Origin: Pyrenula massariospora
Taxonomy: Eukaryota > Ascomycota > Eurotiomycetes > Pyrenulales > Pyrenulaceae
Assembly (NCBI GenBank): GCA_021030905.1
Contig: JAGFMI010000028.1
Location: forward strand, 248,001 to 312,000
Length of the DNA: 64,000 nt
Direction: 5' to 3'
The position numbers and the translations under genes were made by a program. Below are positions 1 through 10,380 of the stretch, in pieces. The notes below the pieces were generated by a model. The model worked only from the letters and a program-made list of their open reading frames with translations. It searched no databases and had not been told where the DNA came from. Within the stretch, counting starts at the first letter, position 1. Every line of letters begins with the position of its first letter.

Positions 1-1603
1 AGGGTCGTAGGTTTGGTTGCCCTGGCATCAGTCTTAATCTCGGGTCTCTCATCGGACCTGGGGGCAGGACCGATCTTGGCTCTGGGTACTGGAAGCCCGG
101 GAAGTTTCCATTGTCGTACTTCGGCGTAAGGGGCACACGCGGCTGTGATCTATAGGTGGATAGACGCTGTTGTCTCTCGAGAGCATACATTTGGGCTCTT
201 GGATCTGTCGGGAGGCCGTTACCCGTCCGTCCTGATACGACAATACGTGGCGGCCGTTGTTTGGAGCCTTGACGTTGGACATCCTTGCGGGGGATTCGTA
301 GCTCTGATCGCGGAGGAGGCGACTTGCGAGGAGCTTCGTCCCGATGCTGACTATTACCTACGGCTACAGCTGCTGCAGCCCCGGCACCGGCGGCTAAGGG
401 AGGTCCAAGGCCTGTACGAGCATCTTCCATGCCTCTTGAGGTGCCTGCTCCAAGGCCTAAACCACCAAGTTCCTCATCAAAGACTGTCCCACTACTCTCT
501 CGATCATTCTTGTTTTTGAGAGCACGAGCTGGTCGAAGAGGAGAGGGCCATAGCGGCTTTTCCGGGAGGAGCGCAGATGTTGTACCCTGGGATTCGAAGC
601 TCGCTGCCGGCGATTCTTCTTGGCGCATCGGAGGTGACACAGCAACACCAATGTCTTCAGGCTTTATGCTCTTCCGCCAGAAGCTCCTTCGATTGTCTTG
701 ACCTGCTGGTGGAATGTAGGCACCTACAGGCGCAGTCACAATGGGAGCGGCAGGCTCGGGTCTCCAATCCCTTAGGAAGCTTGGTGGCCTATAAGATCTT
801 CTTGCGCGGTCACCAAAGTCGGATTCCCACTCTTGTTTTTGTTTTCTTCTTCGGCGCTTACAAGCCCATATGCAGAACCACAGAAGTCCGACTCCTGCGA
901 TAGCGCCTGCAACGCCACCAATTGCGATACCAGCAATGGTACCAGACGGCATTTTCTTCGCGGTCGCGTCAGCTGCTGCAGAAGTTGGGCCGGAGGTAAC
1001 CGCATCAGGGGACGTTTGCGACGCTGGAGTAGTGGTGGAAGTTGTGGGAGGTGAGCTGACCGCAGCCGAGAGTGTAGAATCGGTAGTTGGAGAGGAATCT
1101 GAGACCGAGCTGCTGGGCGCAACAGCGATGCTGGATGGTACGTCGGTGTAGGAGGGACTGTTAATGCTTGAAGGAAGGGTCAATGTTGATGAAAGGGTGG
1201 TAGTAGTAAGCACACCAGGTGCCATGCTACTGCTTGTCTCAACAATGGTGGCAGTTATGGTTGGGTGTGTTTCTGGAATCGCCCCCGCAACGCCAGAGCA
1301 TATGTTGTATATTTTCGCTAACTGATCAGAGGTCACATCTGCGCATTCTGAGACAACACATTGGAAGACTGCTTCCCCAAAAGTCAATCCAGATGCATTG
1401 CTCTCTGAACACAAGCAATTAAGATCTTGATTATTCGGACAGGTCGAGGTAGGGTAATAATTATTGACGAATGTTTCTATGCAGGAGAGGGCGCAACTCG
1501 ACGAGGTAATATTCGACGGAGAATTGTGACCGGAACATTGCGCAAGTGTGCTGGGGGTAGCCAGGACGATGAACAATGGCATGAGCCGCATGAGCGCTGG
1601 CAT
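1..1603 (-). CDS. CFEM-domain membrane protein (receptor-like), C-terminus cut by window edge
   Basis: The frame is open from the ATG at 1603 to the window edge (about 534 codons) with no intron needed. A signal peptide (residues 1-21) is followed by a CFEM domain with eight cysteines at about C37, C41, C55, C63, C65, C82, C87 and C102. Next comes a Ser/Thr/Pro-rich stalk to about residue 215, one membrane helix at about 221-246 rich in Gly, Ala and Ile, and a basic KRRRRK stop-transfer segment. The cytoplasmic tail is long, Pro/Arg-rich and looks disordered. CFEM is a fungal extracellular domain used in haem or iron capture, surface sensing and virulence. The stalk, helix and tail suggest a sensor rather than a GPI-anchored haemophore, which is inference. 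The family and topology are clear; the ligand is unknown. Confidence 0.85.
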   Translation of the reverse strand, partial: MPALMRLMPLFIVLATPSTLAQCSGHNSPSNITSSSCALSCIETFVNNYYPTSTCPNNQDLNCLCSESNASGLTFGEAVFQCVVSECADVTSDQLAKIYNICSGVAGAIPETHPTITATIVETSSSMAPGVLTTTTLSSTLTLPSSINSPSYTDVPSSIAVAPSSSVSDSSPTTDSTLSAAVSSPPTTSTTTPASQTSPDAVTSGPTSAAADATAKKMPSGTIAGIAIGGVAGAIAGVGLLWFCIWACKRRRRKQKQEWESDFGDRARRSYRPPSFLRDWRPEPAAPIVTAPVGAYIPPAGQDNRRSFWRKSIKPEDIGVAVSPPMRQEESPAASFESQGTTSALLPEKPLWPSPLRPARALKNKNDRESSGTVFDEELGGLGLGAGTSRGMEDARTGLGPPLAAGAGAAAAVAVGNSQHRDEAPRKSPPPRSELRIPRKDVQRQGSKQRPPRIVVSGRTGNGLPTDPRAQMYALERQQRLSTYRSQPRVPLTPKYDNGNFPGFQYPEPRSVLPPGPMRDPRLRLMPGQPNLRP

Positions 1604-2946
1604 GCTCCAGATTCTTGAAGGCAACGGTGATTGTTGGCCCCCAATACTTGATAGACGCCTGCGAGAAAGGCAGAGGCTGCCGTTGGTTGGTTCATGAACG
1701 GTTCCTGCCGATGAAAGAAAAATCTAAGAATGGAGATGCTTCGAATAGGTACAGCAGACATGCCAAAAATGTTCTATGCGTTAAGAAGATACATCACAAG
1801 AGAATATTTTACAGATAGAGGAAGAGAACACTATGAAACATGGGAATAGTGTACAAGGCTGTGCTTCGCGAAGTTGAAACCGGTCACGACCTGAAGGGCG
1901 GTGACCCTTTTTGATGTCTGAAAAGCCTGCGCGTAGGGAAATGATGGTAAGCCATGCAAGCACTGCTCAACGTGTTCCTACGCGCCATGATGAAACCGAG
2001 AGCCAGCGTCGACGTCGTGGGCGTATCGATGGATGACGGGTCGGGTGGTCGTTGGCAGAGGTTACGCGCCGGTCGAGGTCTGTAGCGCCCACGTCGGCGG
2101 TTGTATGCGTGCCAAGCCTCCTATGATGCAAGGTCACGTGTTGGCCCTGGTGTTGTGTTGGCTCGTCCTACCGTGGGCGACAACAACACCCTGCTCTTTG
2201 CCCGGGCTGTACAACCTATGGCCAAGTGTCTGGTGCCATGACTCTGCAGGTGGAATCTGTAGAGGGTTTGCTCACGTCCAGCCTAGAATAAGCTACGACA
2301 CTCAAATGCTTCGGTGCCGGAGAGGTAAAGGAATAGTAATAACTTGGAAGCTTTCAAATAGTCCATCCTATCTAAAGGCATATTAAGATTAGCATGTCTT
2401 AGACCCGACACGCAGACATTCTAGAATCAAGAGTCTTCTGCGTCGTTTGAGAAACCTCTTTATGGTTGGGAACTCCTAAGAGTGGCTTGGCTGGGAGCTG
2501 TCGAGGAGGCAATGTGATGACTTAGTCTCAGGCTCATAATTGAATGGCACTCAATGTGAATCACGCCCAACTTGGCATCTGATCCTCTGATTTTAATACA
2601 ACTTCACCACCGAATAGGAGTTTCAGACTCAAGAAACGAACATAGACCAGGCAGAGCTTCAGAGCTATGATCAGATCATATTTGATACTACGGAAAGCAG
2701 AGGGATATCAACTATTACAAACACGCAGCACCCAAGCCCGCTGCGCTAAGCTAACTCTTCCAATGAAGAAGGGTTCCTAACACCCGTCCCAGTAGCACGA
2801 TGTCTTAGATACCCAGAAAAGCTTGGCTGTCGTCCACCTGAGGTCTTCAACGTGAGAGGGTAGATATGAGAAAGTGGGTATCGAAGGTTATTGACAGAAA
2901 ATGTGAGCTTCTCGTGAGGGAGACATCTTCCGAATGAGCCGAACGT
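1604..2946. other. Intergenic region, upstream of the CFEM gene
   Basis: It holds the CFEM promoter on the left and the 3' flank of the Pmp3 gene on the right. A 117-codon plus-strand frame at 2033-2386 has no recognisable domain and I judge it chance. No repeat or RNA gene was recognised. Confidence 0.5.
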
Positions 2947-3345
2947 TTAGTACTTCAGGATAATGTACCTTGAGCAATGTTAGCACAAACACTTTTCCGG
3001 CTCTGTTATAGTGCAGGATATGCTTACAGCGCGTGGATGATGCCTGGAATGTAACCCAAGATTGTTAGGAGGATATTGATCAAGAGGTCGCTACCGCACC
3101 CGCGCTCGAGGAAGACGCCGAGGGGAGGGAGGATGATGGCGAGAATGATCTTGCAGATATCCCTGGAGTGGAATTGTTAGCGCAGAATTTTGACCGGGTC
3201 GCAGTATGTTGAAGTGAATCATTGCCATTGTCACGTATTGTCGCAATCTGAAAGCGCCAGAGCAGGAAGAGCGCAAAACAACAAACACGTCATCCGGCAG
3301 GCGCGGAAGCAACGAAGATGTGACTTACGAAGCGGTGAAAGGCAT
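2947..3345 (-). CDS. PMP3: Plasma membrane proteolipid 3 (Pmp3/UPF0057), 57 aa
   Basis: Three exons join exactly: 3329-3345, 3028-3162 and 2947-2968, with GTAAGT/CAG and GTAAGC/AAG introns. The product starts MPFTASDICKIILAIILPP, continues with GVFLERGCG, and ends in GIIHALYIILKY. This is the full-length form of the tiny two-helix Pmp3/Sna family, which sits in the plasma membrane and affects membrane potential and cation (Na+/K+) tolerance in yeast. The helices lie at about residues 9-27 and 32-53. The gene is too short and too interrupted to appear as one open frame. Exon lengths 17+135+22 give 58 codons including the stop, which supports the splice calls. Confidence 0.95.
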
Positions 3346-4706
3346 GTTGATGGAGTTTGCGAGATGTTGACGCTGGTTACTGGTATGTCAATTGAGTGCT
3401 GATTGTTCTGAAACGATCGATCGAGCTGTACGACGGGATAGGAAGAAGGAAGAGGAAGAGTCTGCTGGGGGCAGAGAGAGGAAGAAGGCGCAAGCCACTG
3501 CTTATGAACGCCAGCGATCGACGGAAATTACTTGGCACCGGCTCAGGATTGTGACGTAGGCGTGTGGCGCAACGGTGGCTGTGCACGTCTCCCGGCTTTC
3601 TGCCTTTTTCATCGTAAACTTTACTTCGTCCTTGGATCTACGTTCTACAATGATCATCCATTCGTCAATTGGGAGCAGAGCACAAGCTTGTTTGCGATTT
3701 GAAATCCCCTTGTCCAATTTCAGTCTTGCCCTGGTCGCAAAGAACATGAGACGGTTTTACCCCTCTGCTCACGCCACAATGCATCAATCGCAGGTCTCAG
3801 CCTAACCGTGGTCCAGGACCTACCCTGGGAGACAGTCACTCTCAATTGACCCTCACAGCCCTTACCTTTCGCAACCTTGGAGCAAGCATTCCAGTTGATG
3901 GTGTTCCAATTCTGCCACTAGCCTTCTCGCGCGGCTTCCAAGACCTGCAGGACTCCTCAGCCGCTCGGCGTCAAACGCATCATAGGCAGGCTGCAGTCAT
4001 AATCTGCTGGCTGATTGCGCGGCCAGACTTGCTTACGATCAAAATAGGTTGATATGGGGGACTTAGAAGGCTAACGTGACCAACCTAAGAGCCCCATGTG
4101 ACCTTTAGCTAGACTCGCACAGCGAATTGGCATGCTCCTATTTCCTGGGCTTCCCCTCTGTGCCTAGCCTTCCGCCATCCAAGGACTATCGCTCTCTACG
4201 TAAGTATGAGCGTTGAAAGGGCACACGGTCTGAGACATGCCTAGATTTATCTACCTTTCTCTTTTATCCGGTTTTTATTTTAATTATCGAACCAGGTGAA
4301 GTCTGCGTGGGCGCAACAGAGAGAGATGTCGCTGAACGGGCATCACGTGAATCGTCAGAGGCAACTTATGTGCTACGATAAATCTACCAGAAGCCTGCGG
4401 CTGTTCAGAGCGCAAGATATTCATAGATTTGCTCGTACTTTTATCATCAATCCATTGTCCTCGCGTTGTCGATCATTTTCAATATCTAAGAACCAAAAGA
4501 CCAAGCTAACCTCAAATGACTGTCGACCAATCCCTGCATTAGGCTCCGAAGCGTATAGTCTGCATTATACGATACTGGATATGGCCTCGAAACCTCCCTT
4601 TTACAGGCGCGGCTACGTAAATATGTTTTCTTTCCACCAAGAATCGAGAACTCTGAGAATCCAAGTCTCAAATCAATCAGGATTCGAGAGCAAAAGATAC
4701 AATAGG
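3346..4706. other. Intergenic region between Pmp3 and the hydrolase
   Basis: The part next to 3345 is the Pmp3 promoter and leader, with a purine-rich stretch at 3437-3490. A 163-codon plus-strand frame at 4296-4787 overlaps the hydrolase 3' end and shows no domain. Nothing else is supported. Confidence 0.45.
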
Positions 4707-5603
4707 TCAAGATACCATTTGCTTGATGGCCGAGACCACATCCTCTGGTCGTTCTATTGGAATAAGATGTCCACAACCCTCGCGTAGAGGCCGCAGTTCG
4801 ATGGACGATGCTGAATCCAAGACTCTTTGCAGTTTCTTTACAACATCAGATACAACACGCTCCAAGCTCTCGACTCTGTCATTTTCACCGACCAAAACGA
4901 TTATTTTGACACCATTCCATGGTATCCGATTAGTAAGGAGCTCACTATAGTCTTCCTCCATCCCATAAGCCGGCCAGGCTACTTTTGCGTATGCGTTCCC
5001 ATTAACTGTGTCCTCTGCTAATTCTTTGATCTCGCCGCCGGAGGCATTTATCTGTGCCCCAAGAAGTACATTTCGGATGACAAATTCCGCGCTCTCATGG
5101 GTGTTGTACGCATTGCGTTGCTGCTCTTGCATCTCCACAGTCGGGAGCTGCACCTTGCTCAGCGGAGCAGGACCGAGTAAAAGCATGCCCTTGACAGAGA
5201 CGTTGAGAAGTCTGAACGCATTAGAGGCTACCAGATACTGTGCAATTTTGCCTCCCATCGAGTGGCCAACGAGAATCAGCCCACAGTCGAGAATATTCCC
5301 ATATTCCGATCTGTCGCGGAGCTTTTCGAGCAGCGTGATCACATCTGACGCGTAGTCCTTTATTGAATAGGCTTGTTCAGCGTTTGGCCCACGAGATCTG
5401 CCCCAGCCTCGTAATGACGGCACGATGCATGGTACTTGATCGGCTAGGCTGGGTAGAATTCGATGCCATGTACGTGCCGAGCCACCCCAGAAGTGTAGAA
5501 AGAGAACGGCGGGTCGATCTATTGGTTCAGCTGGGATCGCGACTTGAGCCCAGATCGTCGTGTCTTCGGCCACGCTGATATCCAATTCAAGCTGTTTGTG
5601 CAT
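4707..5603 (-). CDS. Alpha/beta hydrolase, 298 aa
   Basis: This is a single-exon alpha/beta-hydrolase fold protein. The nucleophile elbow GHSMGG has its serine at about residue 115. The probable acid is the aspartate in GENDRVES (about 242) and the catalytic histidine lies in GCGHLIPIERPE (about 279), at normal spacing. The oxyanion-side segment HFWGGSARTWH is also typical of the family. No signal peptide is seen, so it is probably cytosolic. The frame extends upstream only through non-ATG codons, so the ATG at 5603 (MHKQLELDIS) was chosen; a further 5' exon cannot be excluded. The closest general class is the single-domain hydrolases that include epoxide hydrolases and haloperoxidase-like esterases. 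The substrate cannot be read from sequence. Confidence 0.85.
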   Translation of the reverse strand: MHKQLELDISVAEDTTIWAQVAIPAEPIDRPAVLFLHFWGGSARTWHRILPSLADQVPCIVPSLRGWGRSRGPNAEQAYSIKDYASDVITLLEKLRDRSEYGNILDCGLILVGHSMGGKIAQYLVASNAFRLLNVSVKGMLLLGPAPLSKVQLPTVEMQEQQRNAYNTHESAEFVIRNVLLGAQINASGGEIKELAEDTVNGNAYAKVAWPAYGMEEDYSELLTNRIPWNGVKIIVLVGENDRVESLERVVSDVVKKLQRVLDSASSIELRPLREGCGHLIPIERPEDVVSAIKQMVS

Positions 5604-6256
5604 GTTGAACGGAGATGCCTTAGAAGACACGTTCAAACGCAACTGGACTTGATAAGACTAAAGCTGCACGTTATATCTGGAACGAAGAGACCTGACAGAC
5701 AAGCAGCAAAGACTATGTATGTCAACTCCTCTTATATTTAACAATACCCGCAGCGTAAAACCTTGAGCCGCCTTATCCGCTGCCGTCCATGCGCCACAAC
5801 CTATTTGGGAAACGGTATGAGCCAATGATATTTCCAGAACTGATGTTATGAATATCGCAGCGCCACTAAAAGTAAGCACAATCAGTGATTGAGCCGTCTC
5901 TGTACACTGCGCTTCGATATTTGCATTCCTGCGGGTATGGATCCTCTTCTACGTCTGCTACACGATCGCGATTCAACCGCGACGTCATGTTCATTCGTGG
6001 CGCGAAAGGGTGGTTGAATACAAAAGTGTAGGGGATAAGCATCGGGTAATTGGAAGCATACATTTCTCGATTCGTGAGTAAACTTCCATCGATATTCACC
6101 ATTCCGTCAAACAATCGCTCTAAACCCCTGCCATGTCTGTCTCGATAAAATCCAGCGTACGGTCATTTAGTCCTGCAGTCTATCTACGCGGCGCAGGACA
6201 CAAGTCCCACAGAAAGAACTCCGTCTCCCTCTCACCGGACCCATTTTCCTCCCGCA
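5604..6256. other. Intergenic region upstream of the hydrolase
   Basis: It contains the hydrolase promoter and the 3' flank of the DyP peroxidase. Short minus-strand frames at 5658-5879 and 5866-6114 have no recognisable domain and no clear splice connection. I see no supported gene. Confidence 0.4.
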
Positions 6257-7237
6257 TCAACCCCCATCCAATCCAGCGAGCAGACTCGCCGACGGCGCGA
6301 AAAACACCGACCCACTCACCGCCCTCGAATAATCCAAAATCCGATCATGCAACCCGGGCGGATCCCCGACAAACATCCGCTCCAGCATCTTCTCCACCAC
6401 CCACAGCCGCCGCGAATACCCGATGAAATACGTCCCGAACTCGCCCTGCCCGGGGCTGCCGAACGGCATGTTGTCGCGGAGGATGTCGTACTCGACGCCG
6501 TCCTTCTCGATGGTAGCGAGCTGCTTGTGCGGCTTCTGCTTGTCGTCGGGCGCGTCGTCGAGCTCGGTGTTTTCGAGCTTTCGCCGGCCGATGATGGCCT
6601 CTTGCTGCTCGGTCGGGAGCGACTTCCAGCCCGGGAGGTCGTGCAGGTACTTTTGGATGACGATGTAGCTCCCGCCCGCGGCGGTGGAGGAGGAGGCGGA
6701 GGGGTCGTCGGCGGAGGTGACGAGGATGGAGTCCGGGACGGCGGGGCCGACGGGGTTGGCGGTGCCGTCGACGAAGCCGAGGAGGTCGCGCACGTCGAAG
6801 TAGCGGAAGCCGACGGTTGAGTCGAGGGGTTTGACGGCGGGGCCGAGGGCGTCCATGAGCTGCTGCTCGAATTCGAAGCACAGGTCCCGGCGCTCGGAGC
6901 GGATGTGGAAGAGGAGATCGGCCGGGGTGGAGGGGGCGGTGTGCTTTGCACCTTTGATGGCCTGGAATGGATGGAGTTCTGCGGGGGGTGGAAGGTTGGG
7001 TATGAGGCGGGGCCAGATGGCGCTGCCGAGGCCGACGGTGCAGGCGAAGTTGGCGTTGAGGTCTCGGAAGGCGACGTTCTTAGTCAGACCGGCGAGGTCG
7101 GAGAGGGTTGAGCGAATGGTTTGTATGGCATCGGGGTCAGAGTCTGAGACGGAAAGGACGAGGAAGGTTGCGGACTGGGTGAGAGGGGCATCGACTCGCT
7201 GCGGCTCGTAAGGGACTCGGTCTCGAGTGCTTGTCAT
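6257..7237 (-). CDS. DyP-type haem peroxidase, 326 aa
   Basis: This is one exon from the ATG at 7237 (MTSTRDRVPYEPQ). The DyP signature GFVDGTANP lies at about residues 154-162, with the distal catalytic aspartate at D157. H237 in KPHKQLATIE is at the position of the proximal haem-ligand histidine, and R254 in ILRDNMPFG is the distal arginine. These residues match bacterial-type YfeX/DyPB-like proteins, which use H2O2 to oxidise dyes, phenolics or lignin-related compounds. At 326 residues with no signal peptide it is shorter than the secreted basidiomycete DyPs, so it is probably intracellular. GC content and codon bias (C/G in third position) are higher than in the flanks. An open extension to 7519 uses non-ATG codons and lacks homology-like sequence, so it was left out. 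Confidence 0.9.
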   Translation of the reverse strand: MTSTRDRVPYEPQRVDAPLTQSATFLVLSVSDSDPDAIQTIRSTLSDLAGLTKNVAFRDLNANFACTVGLGSAIWPRLIPNLPPPAELHPFQAIKGAKHTAPSTPADLLFHIRSERRDLCFEFEQQLMDALGPAVKPLDSTVGFRYFDVRDLLGFVDGTANPVGPAVPDSILVTSADDPSASSSTAAGGSYIVIQKYLHDLPGWKSLPTEQQEAIIGRRKLENTELDDAPDDKQKPHKQLATIEKDGVEYDILRDNMPFGSPGQGEFGTYFIGYSRRLWVVEKMLERMFVGDPPGLHDRILDYSRAVSGSVFFAPSASLLAGLDGG

Positions 7238-7836
7238 GGTTGCTAGCTTGGCCGTTCTTTGAAGATTGACCAAAATTTGATGTCGACGCCGGCAGCTTTC
7301 GGAAAGCAATTGAGATGATAAGGCTCGCGGCCTTTCCTTGGTGAGTGCCGATTGGGCTCGCAGTCTCCTGGTTTGTGTGGTAATAGATCCAGTATCTAAG
7401 TGGTTTTGAAACCGGTTGAAGGATGGTCTACAGATGTTGTTCCCAATTCTAACAGTAGTCATTATGCGCCTTGCTTCTCTTGATACGTATGGGATTGTCT
7501 GCGTTGTTCTCCAATCCACTCCACATTTGTTACCCCGCCGTCAGGGGTGGACATGCTTTATCATCTCGCACGCCATTGGCCACTTCTGTCCAACCACGTC
7601 GTGCTGATCTTACTCCCAGAGTAAACGAATAAAATTTGTACATGTCGAATGCCCATCAAGCCGTACTTCTATCGAGACCCCGCCTGTGCAGTCATCTTGG
7701 CACTCTAACCGCATACAGTCTTTCGTTGACTCGGCAGCCGTCCGCTCTAGCTAACCGGCGAAACTTGCTTTATTATTTCAAGATTGTAAAAGTGTAATTC
7801 GAAAATTCTAGCTATCTAGGCTTTCAGAACAACGTC
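7238..7836. other. Intergenic region upstream of the DyP gene
   Basis: It is the DyP promoter on the left and the 3' flank of the DJ-1-like gene on the right. No coding frame, repeat or RNA gene is supported. Confidence 0.45.
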
Positions 7837-8523
7837 TCAAACAACGCCGGCAGGCAGAGCTTCCCGCCTCCAAACCGCATCCATGATAGCTCTGGTCTTC
7901 TCGGCACACGCAAAACCGTGCTCCTTCTCCACCAAGTACAGCGTCGAGTCAAACCCGCTGGTGATTCCACCTGAACTGATAATCCTTGTACCTGTGGCTA
8001 AAGTTCCACCGTCAACGTAGTGCTGACGCAGAATGTTTGAGCCTCCGTGCCTCTCGCACAGCTTCTTGAGTTCTCCCGCGGTGAAAGGGTGGCATGTCGC
8101 CGATCTGCCTTTGAGAAGACCAGCTTGGGCGAGGAAGAAGCTGCCGGCACAGATCGACATTATCGTTCGGGGCCGGTTGGACGGTGATGGCAGTGACTTG
8201 AATGCGTCGAGGGCTGCATGGAGACCTGGTGCCTCGGGTACCGTGTCGGCGGTGAACCCTACGCCACCTGGGACGATGAGAATGTCGTACTTCGACGGAG
8301 ACTCCAAGAAAGTAGAGGTGTCAATGTGGCGGACAATGTTCGCGTCTTGAGATGTCTTCGAGACCTCTGTGTCAGCCACTATGGTAACCTTGTAAAGTCG
8401 CTCTTGTTTATCATTAGACGCGTGAAAAAGGACTTCGACGGGTGCGGCAAAGTCTATGAGGTCCACGCCATTCCAGGCGATAATAGCCACTTGGGCGGGC
8501 TCCTTAGCGTACACTATTTCCAT
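7837..8523 (-). CDS. DJ-1/PfpI superfamily protein, 228 aa
   Basis: This is a full-length single-exon protein of the DJ-1/ThiJ/PfpI class I glutamine-amidotransferase-like fold. Features seen are the N-terminal strand QVAIIAWNGVDLIDFAAPVE, the VPGG turn at about residues 84-87, and the nucleophile elbow SICAGSFFLAQAGLL with its cysteine at about C125. It is followed by ATCHP, a His-containing segment typical of the isonitrile hydratase/AraC-associated branch, and by SSGGITSGFD. Members include isonitrile hydratases, glyoxalase-III-like enzymes and stress proteins; which activity applies here is not known. The gene is divergent from the Zn2Cys6 factor at 8914 across a 390-base shared promoter, with a TATAAG-type box 76 bases upstream of its ATG. 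Confidence 0.88.
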   Translation of the reverse strand: MEIVYAKEPAQVAIIAWNGVDLIDFAAPVEVLFHASNDKQERLYKVTIVADTEVSKTSQDANIVRHIDTSTFLESPSKYDILIVPGGVGFTADTVPEAPGLHAALDAFKSLPSPSNRPRTIMSICAGSFFLAQAGLLKGRSATCHPFTAGELKKLCERHGGSNILRQHYVDGGTLATGTRIISSGGITSGFDSTLYLVEKEHGFACAEKTRAIMDAVWRREALPAGVV

Positions 8524-8913
8524 TTTCGACTCTGAAGTACAAAACCTTGGTCAAGATTGTCTTATTATTTACTGAAATTCAAGCTCTAGGACTCTGCTCT
8601 TATATACTTGGTCCTAGGTTCAGCACCTCTGCTCTGGCACAATGGTTGGCGCTGATTGGAGGATACCACTTCCCAAAATGGTAAGCCCCACTGAAATGCG
8701 TGTTATTTGACTCTTAAGGCGGTCTGGTTAATAAGCCCGTTCACGTACGTATATCAATTCTCGCCAACCTACCATCATCACCGAACATTCTAGGTAGTGA
8801 AATCCCCCAATTGTTGCGCGGGTGTTCCAACTTGACTAATTTGTGATGAAATTTGAGTCTTCTAATCAACTACAACTAATTGGGCGGGGACTTTACTACC
8901 CTAGTATCTCTCA
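8524..8913. promoter_or_regulatory. Divergent promoter between DJ-1-like gene and Zn2Cys6 regulator
   Basis: This 390-base spacer separates two head-to-head start codons. On the minus strand TATATAAG occurs at 8599-8606, 76 bases before the DJ-1-like ATG, a good TATA box. Head-to-head placement of a pathway gene and a zinc-cluster factor often marks local regulation in fungi. That is inference here, as no binding site is proved. Confidence 0.55.
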
Positions 8914-10380
8914 ATGTTACGAAGCTGTCACACATGCCGTCAAGCTCGCAGGGGATGTGACAAGACTAGACCGACGTGCCGGACGTGTTGCAAGAACGGG
9001 CAGAAATGTGGCGGCTACAGTCAGGATAAGGAAGCCTTCTTCGTGAACCTCGATTCTTCCAACATACGAGCAGGCAACAGGTCGGTGTTCGAAAGAGCGT
9101 TGCGGGATCGAAAGCAATCGAGAACCCTCAGTGATGAGTACAAAGTCTGTTGGAGATGTCATGATTTGCAAAATTGCACGAAGAACTACTTTTTCGGCAA
9201 CTCAATCAACTGTCTGGACCTCACTAAAGCAGAATTTGGAGATCATCAGCGTGCCCTCTGGAACCATTTTAATATAGGACATTCATCGTCGAGTGACGCG
9301 TGGGCACCATCCTTCGTCTCGCTAATCAGCCAAAACCGCTTCTTAGATCTCGCACTCATCGCGCTTAGCGCCTTGCGTTTCTCCCAGACAACCGAGGATA
9401 GTAGGATTCGCGTATTGAGCTTGACAGCGTACGATCAGAGTCTGCGGATATTCCGGCGGGCGTTCAAGCTGGTGAATGACTCACAGAAGCGTCTTTTTGC
9501 CGCCAGGCTGGCGACAACAGCGTTGGTCTACACCCTGTTCGAAGCGATGCATGAGTCGCCCGACACCATCTTCTCCAGCGGCTTGATTTTCGAGAACCCC
9601 CATCTTAAAGGCGCTAAATTGCTGATGCAAGAGTGCGGGCCTCTTAGCTTCCAAGTCGGAGGCGACCATCTGGTCTTCAAAAAGCTGAGAGAAATGATCA
9701 TCCTGGATAGCTTCTGTCACCATGAAAAGACCTTTCTAGCCGATACCCGCTGGATGACCTCGCCCTGGGAGAAGCTGTCCAAGACAGACCGTGACCGTCT
9801 CTTCGACATCGCGGCACAGATGACGGCATTAGTCTCCAAAGTCTTATCCCCCGATCTTCCCTTGTCGGCAGTCACAGGCAGATGCGACGAACACACACAA
9901 TCTCTCGCCAAATCCCTCGACCTTCTGATCGATGTTTGGGAGCGCACATGGCACAGTGGCCTCGAATCCGAATCCTTCTCTATCCTCACCGAATTCATCC
10001 ACAGTCCCCAGTCTCCTCCACCTCTTTCAACTTCCTCTTCCTCAGCATTATCACCAACTACCACCGCCACCGCAGATATAATCTTCCTCCAACTCGAACT
10101 CTGGTCTCTCCAACTTCTCCTCTCTGTATGTCATTCGCGCCTGACCACCGGCGCCGAATACCTCACAACCTCAACCTCACCGTTCCCCACCGCCGACCCA
10201 CCTCCCACGCACCCAAACAGGCACTCCCCATTACATCTCTCCCACAAGATCTCCACAGCACTGAAGATGCCCGCCCTCCAAAAAACCGACAAAAACCCGA
10301 AAGGCATCGTCGAGGCCCACTGCCGCTCCCTCCTCCCGACCTGGTCTCTGATGGAATACAATCGATGCGTTTCCCCATGA
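8914..10380 (+). CDS. Zn2Cys6 (zinc cluster) transcription factor, 488 aa
   Basis: The zinc cluster lies at residues 5-32. It starts CHTCRQARRGC, continues DKTRPTCRTC, and ends with the sixth cysteine in CKNGQKCGGY, the standard six-cysteine spacing of Gal4-type DNA-binding domains. The rest resembles the fungal-specific transcription factor region of the DUF3468 type. It has helical, leucine-rich segments (for example residues about 140-190) and a Ser/Thr/Pro-rich linker near 365-390. The start is the first ATG just before the cluster. No intron is needed. It should act in the nucleus as a dimer, but target genes are unknown. The divergent DJ-1-like gene is the obvious first candidate (inference). 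Confidence 0.9.
   Translation: MLRSCHTCRQARRGCDKTRPTCRTCCKNGQKCGGYSQDKEAFFVNLDSSNIRAGNRSVFERALRDRKQSRTLSDEYKVCWRCHDLQNCTKNYFFGNSINCLDLTKAEFGDHQRALWNHFNIGHSSSSDAWAPSFVSLISQNRFLDLALIALSALRFSQTTEDSRIRVLSLTAYDQSLRIFRRAFKLVNDSQKRLFAARLATTALVYTLFEAMHESPDTIFSSGLIFENPHLKGAKLLMQECGPLSFQVGGDHLVFKKLREMIILDSFCHHEKTFLADTRWMTSPWEKLSKTDRDRLFDIAAQMTALVSKVLSPDLPLSAVTGRCDEHTQSLAKSLDLLIDVWERTWHSGLESESFSILTEFIHSPQSPPPLSTSSSSALSPTTTATADIIFLQLELWSLQLLLSVCHSRLTTGAEYLTTSTSPFPTADPPPTHPNRHSPLHLSHKISTALKMPALQKTDKNPKGIVEAHCRSLLPTWSLMEYNRCVSP

Noticed and set aside
2033-2386. 117-codon plus-strand frame with a hydrophobic segment
   Set aside because: Trp/Cys-rich chance translation, no good signal peptide at the start and no conserved motif.
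4296-4787. 163-codon plus-strand frame
   Set aside because: No domain or homology-like pattern, and it runs into the 3' end of the hydrolase on the other strand.
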